Assembly: GCF_932526225.1 (NCBI RefSeq)
Contig: NC_064036.1
Span: 930,001 to 994,000, forward strand
Direction: 5' to 3'
DNA: 64,000 nt
Origin: Nematostella vectensis
Lineage: Eukaryota; Cnidaria; Anthozoa; Actiniaria; Edwardsiidae
Made by a program: the position numbers and the translations under genes. Under the pieces are notes generated by a model. That model was not told where the DNA came from and did no database searches. It saw only the letters and a program-made list of their open reading frames with translations. Numbering within the stretch: position 1 is the first letter of the stretch; each line of letters begins with the position of its first letter. Positions 34,239 through 46,200 of this stretch are shown one piece after another.

Positions 34239-37200
34239 TCAATCTTTGTCTTGCTCTCGTAAGAAGTACGTGGTGGTTATGCCAATTCCCTAGAAAGAGA
34301 AAGCCATAAAAAATAAAGCTCATTACAAGGCTCCAAAATGCTTTTCCTGTAGGATGCGCATGACATCGTCATACCTTGATCAGCATTTCGCCTCTAGTCT
34401 CGAGCATGAAGCCTCCAAGTGTTGTTAAAAGGCGGCACGTGGGGCTGCTGACGTGGATGCTCTGAGCTGCGAACATAGCAAACCCAGTCAAATGCAAAAG
34501 GGTACGGTACAAGGTACGGTTGTTCAAGTTGTTTAAGACGAGGGCAGTCTTAATAAACTCCGAGAAAGCAAAATTCAGCCGAGCACATTTAAATGGTTCT
34601 TTTAATCGTTTTTTTAACAAATTTAAGTGTTAGAGAATTACTTGCTCTCTTTTGGGTTTTTATTTTTCTATTTGATTCGCCTGAGCTATATAAGTTATAT
34701 AATCTTCCAAAACAAGTGGTACTAAATAAATAATCCATACATATTCGCACATCCAAATGGTGTCGAATAAGGCCTATTTACACCTGCTTACGTAAAAAGG
34801 TAAAAAATGTTTAGAAATAAGTACGTTTGGCAGGAGCTGTATCTCATCATTCTATTAAACGAGACAACAACGTTCAGCCCTTTTTTTATTCGTAAACGAG
34901 TCAGAATTTTTCCTGGATCCACGCACCTGCATATTAAACTAGAATGGATTACCCAGTGTGGCCCACCCTCTACCCTCCCCTCCCCCCCCTCCCCCGTCCG
35001 ATTATTCCTGTGGTCATCAGTTCATGGCTGTCTTGCATATAAGGTAAGAAACACACGAATGCCAGCAGATTCCATATAAGGTAAGAAACATACGAATGCC
35101 AGCAGATTCCATATAAGGTGAGAAACATACGAATGCCAGAAAATTCCATATAAGGTGAGAAACATACGAATGCCAGCAGATTCTAGATGCTTCACGATGT
35201 TCACCGTCTCGCCAAAGATGTCGTAGCGCGGTTTTTTCAAGCCGACGATCCCAGCCACACAAGGACCTACAAAGGGACAAACAAACAAACAAACAAACAA
35301 ACAAAAAACGTTGGCCTCAGGATGTGAATGAGTCACAAATAAAACATTTAATACAAGTGAGGGCAGCTAATACAGGGCCGTAGCAGGGGTGGGGCACTGA
35401 GGGCATATATCCCCTCCCCTATATTTTCAAAACTTTTGAATTACAGGGAAATGACCAGTACGGGCGTGGCTGTTCCCCCCACCCCCCAATATTTTTTTAA
35501 TGTTTCTGTATTGTGCCCCCAATATTTCGAGGCATACTATGGCCCTGTAATGGTCCCTAGATAAGTTTAACATCAGAGTGCTGGAGTTCCTTATATCACA
35601 ACAAAACAAACTAAAATAATTAGCTCTTGTTAAAAAAAAATAGGTGATGTAGAAGTCATGCTGACGCCGCATTCGGCTTTGGGGGCTATGAGAAAAGAGC
35701 GTGAACCACAAATTATTCAAACTTATTTCCCGTTTTGGTAAGGACGCTTCAAATAACAATGTCTGCCGGACAAGAGCTAGGAAGAAACACTCTGTCCATA
35801 GGGTGTTTCAACGTAATAAATCAAAACAAACTAACGGGAAACCGTTAGTGATTTTATTTAACGAGCTACCCATTTGGATTGCATCCCCAAAGCAACAAAA
35901 AAAAAAACAAGTCTAAAACAACCTAACCGAAAAATGTGTATCATTGATTTACCACCGCGAGACTTCTGCATGATAAACAAGCTTAAAAACAAACTTACCG
36001 AAAACTATTACTGTGATTCTCCATTACGAGACTTAATTGACTGCATGCCCGAAAGCAGTCATCGTATGCCCGTAAGCTAAACAACCCGAGTTATAAGATG
36101 TAGATAAGACCACTGGAAAACCTTTCATTTATTCAACATAATCTTAACAATAATATGAAGAGAGGCTAGTCCAAAATCCGCATTCCAAGCTGCCTCAGTA
36201 GCCAATCGAAGGCGAGTGGGGGTGGGAGTGTTTTTCAAATCAAGCGTTTTTCTCTCGTTACGTATCTTTTTTATGGGCTAGATCTCCAAAACCAATTTAT
36301 TTCTTCCCTAAAAGATTCATGATGCAAGTTTCATTTCCCATCTTTGCATTATTTCCTTCCTTCTAATGTTTGCGTGGTTGAATGGCGCCGTGGTTGAATG
36401 TTTTATTGACGTGTTCGTGCGAGATGTGATTACCCACAAAAGAAAGTGAAAAAAAAAGAATGTTGCTCTAAAAGTGCACTTGAATGGCATTGTACACCAT
36501 ATAAGGAATGAGATTGATGGCATTGTACACCTTATAAGTGTCTGCCCCCTCCCCCTACCCCACTTTCGAGCACTCTTTGATCCGCTTTTGCATTTGACAG
36601 ACTCTAGCTTTCCTGTTCTTTAGCTGCCCTGTTTCGTTTCCGTGTTATACCTGTGTGTATGGCCATCCTGAATTCAAGCCTGGTATCTGGCAAGTGCTCA
36701 ATTCTAAAGTCTGTGACGTAGTTCAATAGATGAAGAGACATGGCTGCAATTTCGCTTGCATGACGATTACCATTACGCTCAGGGAGACCGCTGACCACAA
36801 GACATGAGTCTCTAACCGTCTCAACCTGGAGATAACAAAAATAGCAACAGCGACGACAATGACAAAAACAACAACAACTTTTCAACCTTCTAACTTAATG
36901 CTTTGACTCGGCTTAGGTTGGGGCACGCTAATTACTATTGGAATTAAGTCATGTTTTCGAGCTCCTACGCACTTTAAATTCTGCAGGTACAAGGTCTACA
37001 AGGTCTACAGGTCTACAAGCAGGTACTCCAGGAACCTCTTTCGTTGTTTATGTAGTTCACTAATAGCTGTATTGCATTTGCGAGTAGCAAGCACGACGTT
37101 TGTTGTTGTTGTTGTTTTTTTTTTTTGCTCGAGAAAACACTTTTGAAATAAAATAAGCAGCGAGAGCAAATATAGTAAGTTTTCTGCAATCTGATTTCTC

Positions 37201-40200
37201 TGTGCGCCGCTAGCTTTAACCGGTTTTACCGGCTTTAACCGGTAAAAGTAGGAAATGTGTCTTCGTTTTGGGTGAAGCGCGCGCTTTTAATTCTTGCAGG
37301 AAAAAACGAGTAGTTACAGGTTTCGAATTCATAGCAAAATATGCAATGCGAGCCCCTCCTTCGAGCTTTGCCATAAGATAACCTTTGTTAATTGTTACAT
37401 AATTCACATACGTTTCCTTCATATTACCCAGGTGCGACTTTTTGAAAGGATCGTCTAGTTGCCCAGCCTCGTTCTGGGCACTACTTTTCGGGTTGGCGGT
37501 AGCCCTGTATATGATATTCCAGCTCCAGCATTCCACACTCCCAATATTCAAACTTACGTACCTTATAGATGTCATAACGACCCATGATGGTATCGAACAA
37601 ACTTACGCACCTTATAGATGTCATAACGACCCATGATGGTATCGAACAAACTTACGTACCTTATAGATGTCATAACGACCCATGATGGTATCAAACAAAC
37701 TTACGCACCTTATAGATGTCATAACGACCCATGATGGTATCGAACAAGCTTGCGTACCTTATAGATGTCATAACGACCCATGATGGTATCGAACAAACTT
37801 ACGCACCTTATAGATGTCATAACGACCCATGATGGTATCGAACAAACTGTAGACGTCATTCAATAGCTTTATAACCTGTATCATACAAAACACACATACA
37901 TCAGAAATCATCAACACTGTATATTACACTTTATTTTTTAAAATAACCGTTTGTATAAAGAACGTCCAGCCTGAGATTTCACTAAATTTTAAAAACATGC
38001 CGAGGCTTAGATAGCAGAAAAAAATATTTTTAGTTCTGATACGTTAAAAAAAATTCAAAATCAAATTGTGCTCATACTATGAGTCATAGCAACAACCTTA
38101 TATTACTGTTGATCATTAGTGTAATTCTCCCATTCTACGCTAAGTGTACACTTGAAGAATGAAAAATTGGGGAAAGGTTGTTTAATAACTATTATTTCAA
38201 TCTTAATTTCATTTTTCGAAACAATGAAACCACATAAAAAAATTCTGAAATTTTAACAAATTCTCTTTTTGGGGTACGAGACATGCTTTTAAAATTAAAA
38301 AAAGGCACAACATAACATCAAGATTCTTGTTTTTTTTAATTGTTTTCTGATACCTGAATTAATAAAAAAATCATCAAGAAAGAATATTTTAATTTTTAAA
38401 CTCTTTTTAACTTCTGTAATTGGGACTACAGGTTTTATGAATCCCCTCTTAACCTCGGGCAAATTCAAACGTATGGAACAATTACTTTTATTACATTTAA
38501 GAAAACAAGGCGTTTTAAAGTAACTCACATGGTAACGGAGGTTACTAGTAGAATGTCATTACAATTTAATATAGAAAAACGAACTATTGCCATCTTTAGA
38601 AGAGTGACTTTTGTAAGTATTTTAACAATATATCTATTGAAAGAAAAAAATAACATTTGAATGATTGAAAATATCAACTACTAAGAATTCATTGTAGGAA
38701 GTATATGCTCTGACCGGTCAACTGACTGAATGCAAATAACGAAAACGCAAGCAAAACCTGAAAGAGAACATAGAAATCTGCCTTAGAGGCATTTGATATC
38801 ATTCTTAGAAATTCCGTTCTAAAAGAAAGACAAGAAAGTGGATAAATGTACATAAATTATTATACTTGGGAACAAGTCACCTCCGTTACTTCTTGCGTTA
38901 CTGATCTTTAAACATTTAAAAAAAAATGAAATTTCCCATAAGTAACGAAAAACTAACTTGATTCGGATACTTCGATTTTTTGTGGTTAATTTGCAGTGCG
39001 CTAAAGCTTTGTCAAGGTTTCTCTTTTGTAGGGTTTTGAGTCGATACTTAGCTTGCACATGGAACTGAGCAAAACTAACAATTTCGTCAATGAAAAAATA
39101 TTAAGTGTGCGCTGGGTATATACATTGATGCGCGGTATATAACTAGATTTGAGAATTAGGAACGTTATCCCAGTAAAGAGCCCAAATATCTCCTCTTTAA
39201 GGAGATAGACAAACTCTTTTGTGTGTTTATCTGCTTTACAATTTTAGTTACAATCGCATAAAGCCAAAATGCCGATATCTTCTACTGAAAACCTAAGAAC
39301 ATATTCAGCCTTAAAATGTCCCCAAAATAATAACGGCCCAGCCTCAATTGAAAATTAGACGTTCTTATAAAAAAAGACAAACAAATACAAACAAGAAAAT
39401 CTTCTATTAAAAAACCTTCGAGCTTTTATCCCGACCATATATCTCAGAGCCGTGAGAATAAATAAATATTAAAATACTCTTTTCCTGAGGGGAATCTTTG
39501 GTTGGTTCGGGTTTATAGAATACGATACACAGCAAGGTGATCTCTGTTATGCAACTGGCTTCCTGTAGTTAATTCTCCGAGAGGAAATAATACTCAGATT
39601 TAATCGCGTGCCACATAAATTGTGTTTTCGCTATACATGACGCTAAGTCAGTCCTGTTATTTTTAGCCTATCGGAAGTACTTTCGAAAAAGCGTGGTAAA
39701 TGTGTTGATAATCGGTTAGAAGAGTGGGCATACTAGATGTTTTGTGTTCAGCATGTGAGTGTTTTTCCGTCATTCGTTTGTATTGAACAGTAACAACAAC
39801 AAAAATACTTTTTTTATACTCAAACTGAAAACAATATAGAGGTTACACATTCAACACATTAAACGGTAAAAAAAAAAATGAATAAACAGGGAGAGTATTT
39901 TCTTTCATATTCCAGATTCAAACGCATTAATGTTCGTCAGTATAGCTCATCTTTTCTTTGTTAACTATCATCTACATTTGTTATGTAATATACTGACGGT
40001 AGATAAGTCCAGGAAGCACACCCTCCCCCCCTCTCCGATCAATATTCGGCTTGTTGTGATAATTATATGTGACTGACATGGAATTCTTTGTAAAAGGATC
40101 TTGTTTCCGTCAGGGTTTTATATTTAACGTTTTAGAGTTTTAGAAAATGTCAATCAATAATGTTGATATTAAGCACATTCCTTGTATAAGCGCCTAGCCT

Positions 40201-43200
40201 AGGCATAATTAGATCCCCGGGGTTTATTCGAGAAATTGCGCTAGTGTCGTAGAGTCGTGAATTTAGGATGGGCGACCCCAATAAGATATATTTGAGGCCT
40301 CTCTGTCCTGAACAGGGTAAATAATTTTAAGCAAGACTGTCCTAAACAGGTTACCGATTTGGTTGCCTTGCTAAAACTCGTAACCGCTGATCCCGCTGCC
40401 GATCTGATTGCCTTGCTTGCTCTCACGTGCTAACAGGGTCCTAAAATCAAGGGTGTTCTCCTAAACAGGGTATGGTTTTTAAGAATTTTTGTCCTAAACA
40501 GGGTCAGGTTTCAAAACCCCCAGCGGCACCCCTATACCAAAACATAGGCTGAGACCCCCCCCTCCCCCCCCCCGGGAGTCTTTCATTCACGTATGTATCT
40601 TTTGGGACGTAGAGGTTACAAGTTTTTTAGGGGAAAGGGGAAAGAAAATGTTTAGATGACTCCACTACACAAGCATGATACTCTATAACTAGTACTTATA
40701 CCCTGGTTCAAAAGGGACCTATCACCGATACATATGGTACCCCATACACACCCCACCTTTCAAATGTGCTCTGACCTGCATTGGCTCACTTAAGGCTGCA
40801 ATGACCGTAAAGTCCACGATGTCGCAGTAAAAGACTGTAACTTCCGAGAAGCTCTCTGCCTTCAGGGGAAGGCCGGCCTTTAGCTGATCCGCTATAAGCC
40901 TGGAGAAGATATCAGTAAGAGGTTAATAATAGAAACATAAAGAGGTCAATAATAGGAGCACTATAAGAGGTCAATAATAGGAACAGTAAGAGGTCAATAA
41001 TAGGAACATTAAGAGGTCAATAATAGGAACAGTAAGAGGTCAATAATAGGAACAGTAAAAGTTCAATAATAGGAACAGTAAGAGGTCAATAATAGGAACA
41101 GTAAGAGGTCAATAATAGGAACAGTAAGAGGTCAATAATAGAAACAGTAAGAGGTCAATAATAGAAACAGTAAAAGGTCAATAATAGGAACAGCAAGAGG
41201 TCAATAATAGGGACAGTAAGAGGTCAATAATAGGAACAGTAAGAACAGTAAGCTTATTCGAGGTCGCCATCGCAAAGTTCTCGGAATTCTAAAAAAAAAT
41301 TTAGATTAAAAAATCCAATAAATCCAAAGCAAATGAAATCCCAGTTGGAAGTTTGGGATTTAAATATGGCTTCTTTTTACAATTCATTAGCTGATATGTC
41401 TTCTATGAACAATCTGCACCGTTGAAGCGTCATTTCAAGGACGTCGCACGGCCTGTATTCAAGTCCTGCGTCTGAGCCAGCGCCGTCTATGCCGGTGTGA
41501 CGTCAACATGTGTGAATACGGAAAGGAACAGTCTTTTTCACATACCTTGGCAGCATCCTATACAACAACTCATCTGTTTTGCTCTTCTCTGTCTCAAGCT
41601 GACGGGTTCGCTCCTTGACGAGTGACTCGAGGTCAGTTGTGTACTTCTCCATCATCGATACCATGTTATCGACAATGTTGGACACTCTTGAAGAATAACG
41701 AGTTGAATGACAAGTAAAGAAGGGATTCGAGAAAAAGTTAAAAGGATTGGCTTGGGGGGGGGGGTGATGAATTGCATATCAAACATATTCCCCACGGATA
41801 GTGTCCTTCGTATGCATTGCCTTATATGGGCATTGATGCCCATATTTAGAAGAGCTAAAGTTTACCCGCTCCCTGATCTCCAGAAAACATGGTGAAAAAT
41901 GCTGATTCCTTTCAATTTGAGACTCGAGGCAAAAATGTGTCAAAAAAACTTTATCGCTTGGTCAAATCTTTATCACACAAGTCTTGAAAAGCCCTTAGAC
42001 CCAGGCCTCCAAGAGATTGGCCGAGCGAGATTTAAGGTCACCCAAATATTGATATGGGATAGAATAGGAGAAGTTAAAAGGATTGGCTTGGGGGGGGGGG
42101 GGGGGTGATGAATTGGATAGAATAGGAGAAGTTAAAAGGATTGGCTTGTGGGGGGGTGGGGGTGATGAATTGGATAGAATAGGAGAAGTTAAAAGGATTG
42201 GCTTGGGGGGGGGGGGTGATGAATTGGATAGAATAGGAGAAGTTAAAAGGATTGGCTTGTGGGGGGGTGATGAATTGGATAGAATAGGAGAAGTTAAAAG
42301 GATTGGCTTGGGGGGGGGGGTGATGAATTGGATAGAATAGGAGAAGTTAAAAGGATTGGCTTGTGGGGGGGGGTGATGAATTGGATAGAATAGGAGAAGT
42401 TAAAAGGATTGGCTTGTGGGGGGGGGGGTGATGAATTGGATAGAATAGGAGAAGTTAAAAGGATTGGCTTGGGGGGGGGGGGTGATGAAATGGATAGAAT
42501 AGGAGAAGTTAAAAGGATTGGCTTGGGGGGGTGATGAATTGGATAGAATAGGAGAAGTTAAAAGGATTGGCTTGGGGGGGGGGGTGATGAATTGGATAGA
42601 ATAGGAGAAGTTAAAAGGATTGGCTTGGGGGGAGGGGTGATGAATTGGATAGAATAGGAGAAGTTAAAAGGATTGGCTTGGGGGGGGGGGGTGATGAATT
42701 GGATATAATAGGAGAAGTTAAAAGGATTGGCTTGGGGGGGGTGATGAATTGGATAGAATAGGAGAAGTTAAAAGGATTGGCTTGGGGGGGTGATGAATTG
42801 TATAGAATAGGAGAAGTTAAAAGGATTGGCTTGGGGGGGGGTGATGAATTGGATAGAATAGGAGAAGTTAAAAGGATTGGCTTGGGGGGGTGATGAATTG
42901 GATAGAATAGGAGAAGTTAAAAGGATTGGCTTGGGGGGGTGATGAATTGGATAGAATAGGAGAAGTTAAAAGGATTGGCTTGTGTGTGTGTGTGTGTGTG
43001 GGGGAGGGGGGGTGATGAATTGGATAGAATAGGAGAAGTTAAAAGGATTGGCTTGGAGGGGGGGGTGATGAATTGGATAGAATAGGAGAAGTTAAAAGGA
43101 TTGGCTTGGGGGGGGGGTGATGAATTGGGTAGAATAGGAGAAGTTAAAAGGATTGGCTTGGGGGGGGGGGTGATGAATTGGATAGAATAGGAGAAGTTAA

Positions 43201-46200
43201 AAGGATTGGCTTGGGGGGGGGGGGTGATGAATTGGATAGAATAGGAGAAGTTAAAAGGATTGGCTTGGGGGGGGGTGTGATGAATTGGATAGAATAGGAG
43301 AAGTTAAAAGGATTGGCTTGGAGGGGGGGGGGGTGATGAATTGGATAGAATAGGAGAAGTTAAAAGGATTGGCTTGGGGGGGGTGATGAATTGGATAGAA
43401 TAGGAGAAGTTAAAAGGATTGGCTTGGGGGGGGGGGGTGATGAATTGGATAGAATAGGAGAAGTTAAAAGGATTGGCTTGGGGGGGGTGATGAATTGGAT
43501 AGAATAGGAGAAGTTAAAAGGATTGGCTTGGGGGGGGGCAATCATAGGTATCACATGGAAAACGCATAGTATTTAAAGATTCCTTAAGAAACATGAGTTG
43601 GGCGCCGAGGGGGTGCGCGCGCACCCTGCGTACACGACCGATGCGCCCTGTGTACCCCCTGTGTACGCGCCTGGTAAAGGCGGTAAGGAATATAACATTA
43701 TGGTAAATACTGACTGCAGTATGAAGCCGTAACGTTCTGAAACTGAAAAGCAAACGGACGAGAAAGGAAAAGTACAGTATGATAATATAAAAAAGCTCAA
43801 ACAAAATATTACTTTTCGAAGGAAGGCAAACGGAAGTTCAATTTTTAATCTATAATAAAGTCTTTAGAGAAAAAAATAAAGAAAACTTAAAGGTTTACTG
43901 AAATAAAAGAAATGTCGCCATTAGCTTGAGGTGCAGCCTGTACTCACTTGCCATTGTTCATCTTCTTGAGAATTTTTAGCACTCCACTAAATGTTGGTCG
44001 CCTTTCAGGAACCTCATCCCAACAGATGTCCATAAGCTCACGGTAGGCTGACGGAGCGCTGTCAGGTGGGACCTGGGGACGACAGTAAGGGGTCATGCCC
44101 TTACGCACGTGATAGACTACCTCTAAAGTGAGAAAAACACGTGAACATGAGTTGGTACGCAAGTGATAGATTTAGATTTTATCTTGACTAAGACTCATGT
44201 GATAAACCGATTCAGAGTGCAAAAAAACGACATTCATGCCTTTAAAACGCGTATCAAAGCCTCTTCCATGTAATAAAAAACACACGTAAATGTACCTTTT
44301 GGACTGAGAAGCAAGGTAGAGAAAGGGGCTTCTCTTAGGGCAATCTCCTGTAGAATGATTCCATACGCGTAACAGTCTGCAGAAGGCGAAGATACGCGTC
44401 CGTGGGACTCACGCAAGAGTTCAGGCGCGGTCCAAAGAAGCTCTGTAACAATTAAATGTATTGTCAAATAAAGACCTTGTGCAGCTAAGAATCAACTGGA
44501 AAGCAAAGTGTATTTAGTAAGCTTATCCTTAGCATAAGCTTTATAGCATAATACTCCAGGCACCCCCCTTAACGTGTGGGATGGGTAGCTCTCTAGGCAC
44601 CCCCTTAACATGTGAGAAGGGTAGCTCACTAGGCACCCCCTTAACGTGTGGGATGGGTAGCTCTCCAGGCACCCCATTAACGTGTGGAATGGGTAGATCT
44701 CTAGGTATCCCCCCTTCACGTGTGGGGTGGGTAGCTCTCTAGGCACGTGTGGGATGGGTAGCTCTCTAGGCACCCCCCTTAAAGTGTGGGATGGGTAGCT
44801 CTCTAGGCACCACCTTAACGTGTGGGATGGGTAGCTCTCTAGGCACCCCTTAACGTGTGGGATGGGTAGCTCTCCAGGCACCCCCCTTAACGTGTGGAAT
44901 GGGTAGCTCTCTAGGCACCCCCTTAACGTGTGGAATGGGTAGCTCTCCAGGCACCCCCCTTATCGTGTGAAATGGGTAGCTCTCTAGGAATCCCCCTTAA
45001 CGTGTGGAATGGGTAGCTCTCTAGGCACCCCCCTTAACGTGTGGAATGGGTAGCTCTCTAGGCACTCCCTTAACGTGTGGAATGGGTAGATCTCTAGGCG
45101 CCCCCTTAACGTGTGGAATGGGTAGCTCTCTAGGCACCCCCTTAACGTGTGGAATGGGTAGATCTCTAGGCGCCCCCTTAACGTGTGGAATGGGTAGCTC
45201 TCTAGGCGCCCCCTTAACGTGTGGAATGGGTAGCTCTCTAGGCACCCCCTTAACGTGTGGAATGGGTAGATCTCTAGGCACCCCTCTTAAAGTGTGGGAT
45301 GGGTAGCTCTCTAGGCACCCCCTTAACGTGTGGGATGGGTAGCTCTCTAGGCACTCCTTTAAAGTGTGGGATGGGTAGCTCTCCAGGCACCCCCTTAACG
45401 TGTGGAATGGGTAGCTCTCTAGGCACCCCCCTTATCGTGTGAAATGGGTAGCTCTCTAGGAATCCCCCTTAACGTGTGGGATGGGTAGCTCTCTAGGCAC
45501 CCCCCTTAACGTGTGGGATGGGTAGCTCTCCAGGCACCCCCCTTAACGTGTGGGATGGGTAGCTCTCTAGGCACCCCCCTAAACGTGTGGGATGGGTAGC
45601 TCTCTAGGCACCCCCCTTAACGTGTGGAATGGGTAGCTCTCTAGGCACCCCCCTTAACGTGTGGAATGGGTAGCTCTCTAGGCACCCCCCTTAACGTGTG
45701 GGATGGGTAGCTCTCTAGGCACCCCTCTTAAAGTGTGGGATGGATAGCTCTCTAGGCACCCCCTTAACGTGTGGGATGGGTAGCTCTCTAGGCACCCCCC
45801 TTAACGTGTGGGATGGGTAGCTCTTTAGGCAACCCCTTAACGTGTGGGATGGGTAGCTCTCTAGGCACCCCCTTAACGTGTGGGATGGGTAGCTCTCTAG
45901 GCACCCCCCTTAACGTGTGGAATGGGTAGCTCTACAGGCACCCCCCTTAACGTGTGGGATGGGTAGCTCTTTAGGCAACCCCTTAACGTGTGGGATGGGT
46001 AGCTCTCTAGGCACCCCCTTAACGTGTGGGATGGGTAGCTCTCTAGGCACCCCCCTTAACGTGTGGAATGGGTAGCTCTCCAGGCACCCCCCTTAACGTG
46101 TGGGATGGGTAGCTCTCTAGGCACCCCCTTAATGTGTGGGATGGGTAGCTCTCCATGCACCCCCCTTAACGTGTGGGATGGGTAGCTCTCTAGGCGCCCC

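Noticed and set aside
35017-35336. Minus-strand frames with [12 protein letters not shown] repeats
   Set aside because: Read-through of a true cyclase exon into the 37-bp repeat of its own donor region; the exon stops at 35168.
42083-43554. Gly-rich and Pro-rich repeat frames
   Set aside because: Translation of the G-tract minisatellite.
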